From: Psychrobacter alimentarius
GTDB lineage: Bacteria; Pseudomonadota; Gammaproteobacteria; Pseudomonadales; Moraxellaceae
Length of the DNA stretch: 64,000 nt
Assembly (NCBI RefSeq): GCF_001606025.1
Contig: NZ_CP014945.1
Coordinates: 806,001-870,000, forward strand
Direction of reading: 5' to 3'
Shown: piece by piece, positions 35,842-44,028 of the stretch
Layout of the letters: each line of letters starts with the position of its first letter
Position numbering within the stretch: position 1 is the stretch's first letter
Position numbers and translations under genes: made by a program
The notes under the pieces: model-generated
Database searches by the model: none
What the model saw: the letters and a program-made list of their open reading frames with translations, nothing else
What the model was told of the DNA's origin: nothing

Positions 35842-36483
35842 GTGAATACTGAAATTATCAAGATAATCTTAGCCTTTATGGTATTGATTAATCCATTTAG
35901 CGCTCTGACGTTATTTTTGGATTTGACCCGTGGTTATTCGATGAATAACCGGCGCAAAGTGGCGCGCGTTGCTTGTGTGACGATTTTTATTACCATTAGC
36001 TTTTTTACGTTAGCGGGCGAAGGGCTACTAAAAATACTGGGTATCTCGATAGGCTCGTTCCAGCTGGCAGGCGGAATATTGGTCTTTTTGATTGCGCTGA
36101 ATATGATGAATGGTGAGGGTAACCCGGTTAAGCCTGATCAAGAAAATTTTGATGTCGATCATGTACAAGACGCGCCGCCAACGATGGCTTCTGCCGTCGT
36201 TCCGCTTGCGATTCCGATGATGATTGGACCCGGTGGTATCTCAACCGTGATTATCTACTCCTCACAAGTCTCGGGCGTGTTGCAAGTCTCTGCTATATTG
36301 ATCGCTGGATTGTTCATCAGCTTGTTTTGTTATTTGGCATTGATGGCAGCCGGTCGTATCAGCCGTTTATTAGGCGATACGGGACTAAACATCATGAGCC
36401 GAATCATGGGTATGTTACTAGCGGCCGTTTCTGTCGAAATCATCGTCAATGCATTGCGTACATTGTTTCCAAGCATGATGTGA
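35842..36483 (+). CDS. MarC family (NAAT-type) integral membrane protein
   Basis: Inner-membrane protein of the MarC/YhgN family, 213 aa with six predicted membrane helices. Family features include the opening ILAFMVLINPFSALTLFLDL, GEGLLKILGISIGSFQLAGG and a central VPLAIPMMIGPGGISTV. Its substrate is not established; the family was once linked to multiple antibiotic resistance without firm support. A polar loop with Asp/Glu (about 95-115) separates the two halves. The start is GTG at 35842 with a weak ribosome site. It converges on the acetamidase/formamidase-like gene. Confidence 0.85.
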   Translation: MNTEIIKIILAFMVLINPFSALTLFLDLTRGYSMNNRRKVARVACVTIFITISFFTLAGEGLLKILGISIGSFQLAGGILVFLIALNMMNGEGNPVKPDQENFDVDHVQDAPPTMASAVVPLAIPMMIGPGGISTVIIYSSQVSGVLQVSAILIAGLFISLFCYLALMAAGRISRLLGDTGLNIMSRIMGMLLAAVSVEIIVNALRTLFPSMM

Positions 36484-36513
36484 TAAGGGTTTTAATATAA
36501 CAGCCGTTTTGTG

Positions 36514-36565
36514 AGCAAGCGCTTAGCATAGACTCTAAATCATATACGTGTGCTAAGTGCTTGCT
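36514..36565. terminator. Long inverted repeat between convergent genes
   Basis: AGCAAGCGCTTAGCA (36514-36528) pairs with TGCTAAGTGCTTGCT (36551-36565), 15 bp with one G-T wobble, over a 22-base loop. It lies between the convergent marC-type gene and the acetamidase-like gene. There is no long T-run, so it may be a weak bidirectional terminator or a message-end stabiliser. Confidence 0.5.
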
Positions 36566-36593
36566 ACTGCTCTATACAAAGGACTTGTTTGAC

Positions 36594-37814
36594 TTAGTCT
36601 TGACTAAACTCTCTAAAATCTGCCTTACGAATTTTTGCATGGATGCCTTTTGTTTTATCGACCACCTGTGACACTTCAAAGTCAGTGGCGGCACTCAAAT
36701 AAGCATACGCCAATGCTTCATCAATACCATATTCTCTATTTAAAAATCCAATGGCTTCACGAGTCGATTTTTTCATGGCTTCGTCTAAGTCTTCATCCAA
36801 CCCCGGCGTTATCCAAAACTCAGAATTTTCACCCAAAGGTTGCGACAGCGACTTGCCTGGGATTTTGTCTTTACCCGCTTTTAACAATGTGAACTTAAAG
36901 GTTGCACGCGCTGATGCTTCAAGTGCGGTCAGAGCGACTTCACCATCTCCTTGAGCAAAATGACTGTCGCCTGTATAGAAAAGCGCACCAGGCACTTGTA
37001 CAGGATAATAGACCGTTGAGCCATCACCCAAGTCATTGATGTCCATATTGCCGCCATGTTTTGCTGGTGGTACAGAGTGTACAGGCTCTGAGGTGTTTGA
37101 GGCCACGCCCATCAATCCCATAAATGGATTGAGTGGAAAGCGGATAGAGGGACCAGACTCGGTTTTGATGACGCCTTCATAATTGCCGTTGGCGTTTTTT
37201 TCTATCGGCGTAAAGACGGAGACATTACCGAAGTGTTCAGGATGAGCGGTCGAGGCATTTTTTTGCTGCGGTGTTTTTGGAAACTCTCCCACCAAGGTGC
37301 CTTTGCCATGACGATTAGAGATAACACCATAAGGCACACGAGGCTCAATTTTGATCACTTCTACTTTTAAAATATCGCCTGGCATGGCGCCGCGTATTTC
37401 AAGTGGTCCTGTCACAATATGCGGGCCATCTTTATGAAAATCATGTGCTAAGTCAGAACCAGTAATCTTTTTTGCTTCATCCAAGACGTAATCTGCTGTG
37501 ACACCTTTTGATTGAAAGTATTTTTCTGCATCGCGTCCTTGATCTTCAAGTAAGCCTTCATGAGACACCGTATCAAACGTCACTGTACTTCCAGATGGCA
37601 CACTTAACACAGGTTTGGCATCTCTATTTGGCAAATAACCCCAGCTGATGGTTTGTAAGGTAGACGGCACGTAATAGTTTCCTTTATATGGTCCTTCTTT
37701 TAGTTGAGTGGGTTTATTTGTGATTTCTTTTAGAACCTGAAAGTCTTGTGCATGAGCTAGGGATAGAGTGAGCGTGCTTAAAACAAATAGTGACAAAGCC
37801 GTTTTTTTCAACAT
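36594..37814 (-). CDS. Exported acetamidase/formamidase family protein
   Basis: A 406-aa member of the FmdA/AmdA family, which hydrolyses short amides. Residues 1-22 form a signal peptide ending in LAHAQ, so the mature protein is periplasmic, unlike classical cytosolic formamidases. Family signatures: FDTVSHEG, GPHIVTGPLEIRGAMPGDIL, and GDSHFAQGDGEVALTALEA. The C-terminal segment (EAIGFLNREYGIDEALAYAY) is typical. Its true substrate cannot be predicted. Ribosome site AAGGATATG before ATG 37814. It stands alone; the upstream leader carries a 14-base direct repeat. Confidence 0.87.
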   Translation of the reverse strand: MLKKTALSLFVLSTLTLSLAHAQDFQVLKEITNKPTQLKEGPYKGNYYVPSTLQTISWGYLPNRDAKPVLSVPSGSTVTFDTVSHEGLLEDQGRDAEKYFQSKGVTADYVLDEAKKITGSDLAHDFHKDGPHIVTGPLEIRGAMPGDILKVEVIKIEPRVPYGVISNRHGKGTLVGEFPKTPQQKNASTAHPEHFGNVSVFTPIEKNANGNYEGVIKTESGPSIRFPLNPFMGLMGVASNTSEPVHSVPPAKHGGNMDINDLGDGSTVYYPVQVPGALFYTGDSHFAQGDGEVALTALEASARATFKFTLLKAGKDKIPGKSLSQPLGENSEFWITPGLDEDLDEAMKKSTREAIGFLNREYGIDEALAYAYLSAATDFEVSQVVDKTKGIHAKIRKADFREFSQD

Positions 37815-37828
37815 AGAGCATATCCTTA

Positions 37829-37858
37829 GTTTTTAAGAGCAATGGTTTTTAAGAGCAA
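37829..37858. repeat. 14-base direct repeat in the acetamidase-like gene leader
   Basis: GTTTTTAAGAGCAA occurs at 37829-37842 and again at 37845-37858 (16-base period), immediately upstream of the ribosome site of the minus-strand gene. It could be a regulator-binding pair or a recent slippage duplication. Confidence 0.7.
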
Positions 37859-38023
37859 AAGTTTCTTAACTGCGCTTTGATTAAGGCAAGTTCTATACCA
37901 TTGTAGAAAAAAGCTCATTCAGCCATAAAATCTATGTTCAAACGTTCGGATACGTTCTAATTTGGTGCTATTAAACCATTTAAGAACGATTTTGGTGCAG
38001 TACGTCACAATATCTCAGTAGTA

Positions 38024-38626
38024 TTAACTGCGATACAAATGCCAAGCAAGGTATAGCATCAATATGCCGACTAAGGCATCAAGGATGTTCCAAGCTTTTG
38101 GTTTGGCAAACAGCGGTCTCAGTAGGCGCGCGCCATAACCCAACGCAAAAAAGAAAAAGAAGGACGCCGTGATGGCACCAGTAGCAAACACGAGCTTGCT
38201 ACTGGCACCTGTTGAAACCATGCCAACGAGCACCAATGTATCTAGATAGACGTGTGGGTTTAGCCAAGTAAAGCCAAAGCATAATAACAATGCCTTTTTA
38301 AGACTAGTGACTACCTGTCCCTCGACGGTCATCGCATGTGACACTCGCACGCTGGCATACAAGCTTTGTAAGCCGTAGCATAGTAAGAACAAGACGCCAG
38401 CTATCTTTGCAATATTGACCACTTGAGGGTAGCGTGCGGTGACTGCGCCAAAACCACCCACGCCTGCTGAGATTAAAAGCGCATCACTCACCGCGCAAAA
38501 AAGACAGACAAAAAATATGTGCTCACGTTTGAGCCCTTGTTTGAGTACAAAGGCGTTTTGTGAACCAATGGCAATAATGAGCGATAGCCCAAGAAAGAAA
38601 CCAGAAAAATAATCAGGGGCATTCAT
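38024..38626 (-). CDS. LysE/ArgO family amino-acid exporter
   Basis: Inner-membrane exporter for basic amino acids, 200 aa, six predicted helices. Family features: GLSLIIAIGSQNAFVLKQGL at the N-terminus, the AVSDALLISAGVGG stretch and FTWLNPHVYLDTLVLVG, which match ArgO/LysE closely. The window thus has two unrelated potential lysine/arginine exporters, this one and LysO at 22961. No LysG/ArgP-type regulator is adjacent. It is divergent from the three-gene family at 38761. Confidence 0.88.
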   Translation of the reverse strand: MNAPDYFSGFFLGLSLIIAIGSQNAFVLKQGLKREHIFFVCLFCAVSDALLISAGVGGFGAVTARYPQVVNIAKIAGVLFLLCYGLQSLYASVRVSHAMTVEGQVVTSLKKALLLCFGFTWLNPHVYLDTLVLVGMVSTGASSKLVFATGAITASFFFFFALGYGARLLRPLFAKPKAWNILDALVGILMLYLAWHLYRS

Positions 38627-38760
38627 AGTAGTAGGCTTATTGTTTTTAGAGTAATAACGTTGACAGTTTGCTTACTGGCAGCGCCAAAAAAAGCTGTTAA
38701 GATACGCTATTGAATCTACGTATGCAATACAAGCACAATGAATGAGAGGCGAAGTGGGCC

Positions 38761-39519
38761 ATGGTGGTAAGTTTGGCAAGAATGCTACAGTCGTTTGGAC
38801 AAGCGCAGAATGACTTGCCAACGCTAGCGGCTGAAAATGCTCAAAGAGCGAGTATCAGTCAGGACGCCGAAGTTAAAGAGGCTGGAGTGACTGAAGAAAG
38901 TAATCAAGTAGATCAGCAACTCTCCACGCTGACTCCACCTGAACGGGCGGATCGTATCTGTGATGCTTTAGCACAAGTCACTGATATTGGAACACCCACG
39001 CCTTTGACGGATCGTTATTTGTCCAATCGCGCTCAAATGCGCCCCACAAATAGACCTCCTTTTGACCCAGATACGTTATGGTATCTAAGATATGGACGCT
39101 GTCCGATTATGACTGAACTGATTGATGTGGTTGATGAGGCCACCTTAAATGCTATGCCGATTGAAGCGGTTGCCATATTAGATCGAATCAATGGTAAGTT
39201 AAAGCGCTATCGTGAGTGGAGCAATGAGCTCAACGAACAGCAACAGCAGCAGCACAATGAGCGCCAGTTTGTCATCGATAAGCTGGTGTCAGAGAGTATT
39301 CCAGAAGCGTTACATCATTATGAACAGCTACAGCGCTTTAGTCCACATCGAACCAAGAATAGTACGGTTCAAGGTAAAATGACGGCAGGTGACATGCTGA
39401 CCGATTTGTTTTTAGAAATTGACTATGAGCTTGATGAGTTATTAGATGAGTTGCATCAAACCGTGATGAACCGTCTGGCATCGACCCATCGTTATGTCAA
39501 AAGTCGCACCCAAAGCTAG
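38761..39519 (+). CDS. Unknown soluble protein, member 1 of a tandem three-gene family
   Basis: I do not recognise this 252-aa protein. No signal peptide or membrane helix is visible. An acidic/polar first ~60 residues precede a Pro/Arg-rich segment (NRAQMRPTNRPPFDPD) and a helical C-terminal part (about 130-250). That C-terminal part aligns with the next two genes: a RIxxKxxxY segment, QFVxxKL, IPEALHHYEQL, a Gly, then LFLEIDYELDELLDEL and finally RYVKSR. A Gln run (EQQQQQQH) interrupts it. The start ATG 38761 follows GAGAGG at some distance. The two following genes run in the same direction with gaps of 30 and 71 bases, so it probably leads an operon. Confidence 0.7.
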   Translation: MVVSLARMLQSFGQAQNDLPTLAAENAQRASISQDAEVKEAGVTEESNQVDQQLSTLTPPERADRICDALAQVTDIGTPTPLTDRYLSNRAQMRPTNRPPFDPDTLWYLRYGRCPIMTELIDVVDEATLNAMPIEAVAILDRINGKLKRYREWSNELNEQQQQQHNERQFVIDKLVSESIPEALHHYEQLQRFSPHRTKNSTVQGKMTAGDMLTDLFLEIDYELDELLDELHQTVMNRLASTHRYVKSRTQS

Positions 39520-39549
39520 TTTATATAAGACCAATTCCATAAGGACGCT

Positions 39550-40251
39550 ATGATGACCCAAATGACAGCGATGTTCGTGATGTTTGTTTTATACGGGCTG
39601 TTACCAGCAGCTGGGTTATATTTGGGGTATCGCGGTATCAAAAAATTCACAGCGCCCAAAATGCTTGAATACACGGCCATGCCGCAATTGGGCTATATTC
39701 CCGAAAAAAGCTTGCCAGTTGAAATCAAAACAGCGCTTGACCAAATCAACCAAAAAGGCAAAAAGCTGCGTCTGATTTATGGTGATACCAATAATGATGG
39801 AAAAATTGATAACAAGGATACTGTCAACGAAACTTATGTCATGATTCAAAACCTGATGGACACACATATACCACAAGCAGTGGCTGACTATCGCCGCTTG
39901 CATGACTTAGATGTGGCGGATGGCGCGCTTGCTAATACGACAAAAATTAAGCACTCTAACGTCACTGGCAAAGAAGCATTATTAGACATACTCAAGACAA
40001 TCAATACCCAATTCGACGATTTATTGAATGCCTCTTATCATCAAGATGGACAAAAACTGCTGGTCGCCAATAGATATCTACAAAGTCGCTTTGATAACCC
40101 AACAACCACGGTAGAGGCATCTTCTCTGAGCAACATTAGCAATCCTAATACAGTCCCTAATATGGATAAAAATCATGACCCTAATGAGCTAAATCCTCAA
40201 GAAGAAAACCTTCAAGAAGCAAGTACTCAAGAAAAAAGTACTCAGCGATAA
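39550..40251 (+). CDS. Unknown membrane-anchored protein with EF-hand-like loop, member 2 of the tandem family
   Basis: A 233-aa protein of unknown function. One N-terminal membrane helix (about 6-26) puts the rest on one side of the inner membrane. Residues 79-90 read DTNNDGKIDNKD, which fits a dockerin/EF-hand calcium loop (acidic or Asn at positions 1, 3, 5, 9 and 12, Gly at 6). The downstream region aligns with members 1 and 3: YVMIQNLMDTHIPQAV, Y..L, ALLDILKTINTQFDDLL, RYLQSR. It ends in a low-complexity Asn/Glu/Gln tail (about 195-233). ATG 39553 is an alternative start; AAGGAC precedes both. Confidence 0.7.
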   Translation: MMTQMTAMFVMFVLYGLLPAAGLYLGYRGIKKFTAPKMLEYTAMPQLGYIPEKSLPVEIKTALDQINQKGKKLRLIYGDTNNDGKIDNKDTVNETYVMIQNLMDTHIPQAVADYRRLHDLDVADGALANTTKIKHSNVTGKEALLDILKTINTQFDDLLNASYHQDGQKLLVANRYLQSRFDNPTTTVEASSLSNISNPNTVPNMDKNHDPNELNPQEENLQEASTQEKSTQR

Positions 40252-40322
40252 AACGATCAGCCAAAGAAAAGTAGATGCGAAATAACATTTGATGACATGT
40301 ATGAGTGAAAAACAAATAGCGA

Positions 40323-40886
40323 GTGTATATGAGTATCATAATAGGCATTGGCGTTGTGACGACGATTACTACTTTATATTTGGGAAAAAAGTGCTGGCAC
40401 GCATTTCATAAAGCGGTCGGCATCTCTCCAGGCGTACTCACGTATCAAGATTACCATGCGCCATTGTCTCTAACTACCCTAAACTGGCAGCAGCTAAATC
40501 TGAATAAAAAACATTTGGAGAGTCTATCAGAGCAGGAGTTGCGCCAACTACAGCGTATTGACGAAAAAGTACATCACTACCAAGCATATCAACAAGAGTT
40601 ACAAGCGCAGCATAGAACACCTGCGGTCAATGAGTCTCAATTTGTGCTGCACAAGATGTTGCATACTCGATTGCCAGAAGTGTTGGCCAGTTACTACCAG
40701 CTCACACATATGCATAAGAATGCAAAAACTATGAATGGTGAGAAAAGGGTGGAGGCAGGTGAGTTACTACAAAAGGTATTAGACAATATTGAACAACGTC
40801 TGGATACGTTATTAGAGCAAATGGAGATGCGGCATTTGCAGGATTTACGAGTCATGAATCAGTATCTCGATAGCCATGATAATTGA
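40323..40886 (+). CDS. Unknown membrane-anchored protein, member 3 of the tandem family
   Basis: A 187-aa protein of unknown function. It begins with ATGAGT at 40329 or, as listed, at the ATG at 40323, and one membrane helix covers roughly residues 3-22. The rest is helical and aligns with member 1 over its whole C-terminal part: RIDEKVHHYQAYQQELQAQ, NESQFVLHKMLHTRLPEVL, YYQL, GELLQKVLDNIEQRLDTLL, NQYLDSH. Member 1 has Arg where this one has Gln in the final motif. It is the last gene before a strong bidirectional terminator. Confidence 0.7.
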   Translation: MYMSIIIGIGVVTTITTLYLGKKCWHAFHKAVGISPGVLTYQDYHAPLSLTTLNWQQLNLNKKHLESLSEQELRQLQRIDEKVHHYQAYQQELQAQHRTPAVNESQFVLHKMLHTRLPEVLASYYQLTHMHKNAKTMNGEKRVEAGELLQKVLDNIEQRLDTLLEQMEMRHLQDLRVMNQYLDSHDN

Positions 40887-40992
40887 GTAGTTAAAGTCCT
40901 TGAAGGGGTATAAGAGTTAAACAGTCTTAAGACTTCAATAATCATAATGCTTGAGCTGACTATGTGTCTATAACGACTTAATAATACGGCAT

Positions 40993-41033
40993 AAAAAAGC
41001 TGCCCATGACTCATCATCATGGGCAGCTTTTTT
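40993..41033. terminator. Bidirectional terminator between the tandem family and rluB
   Basis: AAAAAAGCTGCCCATGA (40993-41009) and TCATGGGCAGCTTTTTT (41017-41033) form a perfect 17-bp stem with a 7-base loop. A-run and T-run flanks let it work on both strands for the convergent genes. Confidence 0.93.
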
Positions 41034-41075
41034 GAATTTACCTTAACGCTTTAACAGATTTAAAGTAGATACAGA

Positions 41076-41996
41076 TTAACGTTTGTCATTACGGTCACGA
41101 GTATTGCGTGAACCGCGGCTGGCAGGGCTTGCGCTGCTTTTAGGTTTTGCATTGCTGCTCTCGCCACGGCTGTCTGCACGACGTGCTTTTAGTGGCTTGT
41201 TGCGGATACGCTCTTGCTTCTCTTTTGCCGCACCATGTAGGCCCGTGCCATAACGTGGGCGTAAGCTGACTAGGTCTGTCAATGTATTGATGTCTTTTTT
41301 GTCCAGCTCTAAAAAACGACCTGTACGCAGCTCTTTTGGTAAGGCAATTGTACCGTAACGCGTACGCAATAGACGGCTTACTTTTAAGCCTTGCGACTCA
41401 AATAGACGACGCACTTCACGGTTACGTCCTTCTTTTAGCTTGACGTGATACCATTTATTGACGCCTTCACCGCCCCCTTCTTTGATATCTTCAAACTGTG
41501 CCATGCCGTCTTCTAGCATCACACCAGCCGTCAAGTTTCGAGCAATGTCAGGTGTCACTTCGCCCAATACACGTACAGCGTATTCACGTGTCACTTCGCT
41601 TGATGGATGCATCAAACGATGCGCCATTTCGCCATCGTTAGTGAACAGGAGCAGACCAGTGGAGTTGATATCCAAACGTCCAACCATGACCCAGCGATCA
41701 TGAGTCAATTTTGGCAAGCGCTCAAATACCGTTGGACGACCTTCTGGGTCCTTGGCTGAACAAACTTCACCTTCAGGCTTATAGTATGCCAACACGCGGC
41801 GGCGCTTCTCGTTTTCAGCGGTGTATTTGATCTGACGACCATCAACGCGAATTTCATCGCCTTGTGTGACGCGATCACCAATCGTTGCTGGGCCGTTATT
41901 GACAGAGACGCGACCCGCTTTGATCACCTCTTCCATCTGACGGCGCGAACCTAGACCCATACGGGCGAGGGCTTTCTGTAATTTTTCATCTTTCAT
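41076..41996 (-). CDS. rluB: 23S rRNA pseudouridine(2605) synthase RluB
   Basis: Modifies U2605 of 23S rRNA. An N-terminal S4 RNA-binding domain (about 1-50: LQKALARMGLGSRRQMEEVI) is followed by the RsuA-type catalytic domain with the nucleophile D109 in GRLDINSTGLLLFTNDG. RNREVRRLFESQGL follows near residue 190. The C-terminal ~60 residues are Lys/Arg/Ser-rich and unstructured-looking, as in other RluB proteins. AAGGAC precedes the ATG at 41996. It marks the left border of the polysaccharide locus. Confidence 0.93.
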   Translation of the reverse strand: MKDEKLQKALARMGLGSRRQMEEVIKAGRVSVNNGPATIGDRVTQGDEIRVDGRQIKYTAENEKRRRVLAYYKPEGEVCSAKDPEGRPTVFERLPKLTHDRWVMVGRLDINSTGLLLFTNDGEMAHRLMHPSSEVTREYAVRVLGEVTPDIARNLTAGVMLEDGMAQFEDIKEGGGEGVNKWYHVKLKEGRNREVRRLFESQGLKVSRLLRTRYGTIALPKELRTGRFLELDKKDINTLTDLVSLRPRYGTGLHGAAKEKQERIRNKPLKARRADSRGESSNAKPKSSASPASRGSRNTRDRNDKR

Positions 41997-42424
41997 AATG
42001 ATGTCCTTGAGTCGGTGGGTTTACATTTCTCAATGTATAAAATTTTAGCAAAGTAATTTGCAGCCGCTATTCTACGCTATTTATACGCTTTATAGTTATT
42101 TTCCGATAAAAAAGATTAGATAAAAAACAGACAGAAATATAAACTTTATTTGCTAAAAAAATTATTTAAATAAAATTTATTTTCGCCAAGCACATAAATT
42201 ATATGCTAATTACAATGATCAAATTGTCTATAGACAAAAATATTACTACACATATTAATGTAATAAATTCAAATTTTACTTATAGTCATCACAAAAATAA
42301 ACTATTATCAAGTAATAAAAGTTTAACAAGAGCATATTCATGTTATTATGCGTTATAAATTTTTATGAAAAATATAATAGCTTAATATTATAAAATAAAA
42401 ATAATGCGTTATAGAGGGTTATTC
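41997..42424. promoter_or_regulatory. A+T-rich control region of the polysaccharide locus
   Basis: A 428-base, very A+T-rich spacer between divergent rluB and wza. It contains a perfect 14-base palindrome (42224-42237), a TTAACA-17-TTATGC promoter-like pair (42323-42351), a TATAAT box (42373-42378), and two copies of ATGCGTTATA 56 bases apart (42348 and 42404). No JUMPStart/ops sequence (GGCGGTAG) was found. No protein is encoded. Confidence 0.5.
42224..42237. promoter_or_regulatory. Perfect palindrome upstream of wza
   Basis: TTGTCTATAGACAA is a gap-free 14-base palindrome in an otherwise structureless A+T-rich region, about 190 bases before the wza start. It could be an operator for the locus or for rluB. 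Confidence 0.35.
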
Positions 42425-43525
42425 ATGCAGCATCATGCACTTAGACGGTTAGGCGCAACGTGTATATTACTTGTGAGTGCATTATCAGGATGTATGAGTC
42501 TCAATTCAGGATTACAGTCTGGTAATTTGCCACCTAGTGGTACTTTTGTCGCGGAAAATGGTCTTCAGTTTAATGTTCAGCCATTGAGCTTAACAACGCT
42601 ACCGCCTAAACAAGTGGTGACTCCTAACAGCGACTTGGCAGAACTAGTACAAAGCTCTGGTCAAGCAAACTATCGAATTACTGAAGGTGATATTCTAAGT
42701 ATTTCAATGATAGGTTACCCAGATATAACGCCCTCTGCAGTCAGTAGCAATAGTAATCCTTATGTCTCAGGTTTTCCAGTTGATCAACAAGGTTTTGTTC
42801 AATTTCCTCTCATAGGGCGTATTAAAGCCAGTGGCCTAAGCGTGCCCAAGTTTACCGCCAACTTACAAAGCAGTTTGAAACGCTACCTTAAATATCCAGA
42901 CCCGCAAGTCAAAATTGTCAATTATCGTGGCAATAAATTTTTTATTGATGGTGAAGTAAAGCAACCGGGTGAATTCCCCATTGCTGATATTCCTGTATCG
43001 TTATACGGTGCAATTTCTATGGCAGGCGGGGCAATGCCTACAGGAGATTCAAATAGTATCGTACTGGACCGTCAGGGGAAGAGTTACTCTATCGGTCTAC
43101 AATCGTTACGGGAAATGGGTACATCGGCTAATCAAATCTATCTACGAGACGGTGACTCGATTCATATCAATAGTCAAGATCGCAATAAGATATATGTCTT
43201 GGGTGAGTTTGGGCGTGTAGAGCCTGTTCCTATTTTAGAACAGGGCATCAGTCTAGCGCAGGTATTGGGTGAGTCTAGAGGTCTCAACGCCAATACAGCC
43301 AATGCTGCCAAGATTTATGTGGTGCGTGATAATCTCAAAACGAGAGTTACTAATATTTATTATATCGATATGCAGACTATTACCAGCTTTCCCCTTGCCA
43401 ATCGTTTTGAGATGCAAGCCAACGATATTGTCTATGTTGATCCAACTGGCTTGACCCGTTGGAATCGTGTAGTTAGTGCTCTATTACCTTCTACTTCTAC
43501 CATTAGAAGTCTTTCTGGCTTATAG
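42425..43525 (+). CDS. wza: Outer-membrane polysaccharide export lipoprotein Wza
   Basis: Forms the octameric outer-membrane channel for capsule export. Signal peptide with lipobox ALSGC, Cys 23. The polysaccharide-export domain contains YRITEGDILSISMIGYPDI, FVQFPLIGRIKASGLSV and FIDGEVKQPGEFPI, followed by SLBB repeats. I place the start at ATG 42425 because AGAGGG lies seven bases upstream; the in-frame ATG at 42404 falls inside a promoter-like repeat and lacks a ribosome site. The product is 366 aa. It is the first gene of a locus that runs unbroken in one direction to 63764. Confidence 0.94.
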   Translation: MQHHALRRLGATCILLVSALSGCMSLNSGLQSGNLPPSGTFVAENGLQFNVQPLSLTTLPPKQVVTPNSDLAELVQSSGQANYRITEGDILSISMIGYPDITPSAVSSNSNPYVSGFPVDQQGFVQFPLIGRIKASGLSVPKFTANLQSSLKRYLKYPDPQVKIVNYRGNKFFIDGEVKQPGEFPIADIPVSLYGAISMAGGAMPTGDSNSIVLDRQGKSYSIGLQSLREMGTSANQIYLRDGDSIHINSQDRNKIYVLGEFGRVEPVPILEQGISLAQVLGESRGLNANTANAAKIYVVRDNLKTRVTNIYYIDMQTITSFPLANRFEMQANDIVYVDPTGLTRWNRVVSALLPSTSTIRSLSGL

Positions 43526-43551
43526 CACACACGGGCACAGGTATTTTTGAG

Positions 43552-43983
43552 ATGGCGTTTGATAATATTTTGGTCGTTTGTGTGGGTAATATTTGTCGCA
43601 GCCCTATAGCAGCTGCGCTACTAAAAAATCAGTATCCTCAAAAAAATATTGATTCAGCAGGTCTTTCAGCAATGACTGGTCATCCAGTAGAGCCAAAATC
43701 ACAACAAGTCATGGCTCCCTACAATATAGATATGTCTGATCATGTGGCCAAGCAGATAAACGAAAATCTAGTTACGATCGCAGATCTTATATTTACAATG
43801 TCAGACAGTCAAACCAAGTGGATTGAAGCACGTTGGCCACATTGCCGTGGCAAAACTTTTCGGATAGGTCATTGGGTCAATAAAGACATTGCTGATCCTT
43901 ATCAGCATGATATAAATGTGTTTGAAGCAGCATGTAAAGACATTGTTAACAGTCTTGAGCAATGGGCTAACAAACTTAGTTAA
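43552..43983 (+). CDS. wzb: Low-molecular-weight protein-tyrosine phosphatase Wzb
   Basis: Cytosolic phosphatase that removes phosphate from the tyrosine-rich tail of Wzc, so that capsule assembly can cycle. The P-loop is C10-x5-R16 in VCVGNICRSPIAA. The general-acid Asp lies in DIADPYQHD near the C-terminus. The length of 143 aa is typical. It lies between wza and wzc, the standard order, with a 26-base gap after wza. Confidence 0.94.
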   Translation: MAFDNILVVCVGNICRSPIAAALLKNQYPQKNIDSAGLSAMTGHPVEPKSQQVMAPYNIDMSDHVAKQINENLVTIADLIFTMSDSQTKWIEARWPHCRGKTFRIGHWVNKDIADPYQHDINVFEAACKDIVNSLEQWANKLS

Positions 43984-44028
43984 GCCGCAATTATTAAATG
44001 ACTATCCTTGAGTGATGACCCTATTATT

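Noticed and set aside
22961-38626. LysO and the LysE/ArgO protein as parts of one lysine-export system
   Set aside because: They are unrelated families about 14 kb apart with no shared regulatory sequence visible.
40323-40886. The three-gene family as toxin-antitoxin or phage remnants
   Set aside because: No toxin, antitoxin or phage motif is visible, base use matches the chromosome, and no integrase or att-like repeat is nearby.
41997-42424. JUMPStart/ops element before the capsule genes
   Set aside because: No GGCGGTAG or similar sequence was found on the plus strand in the leader of wza.
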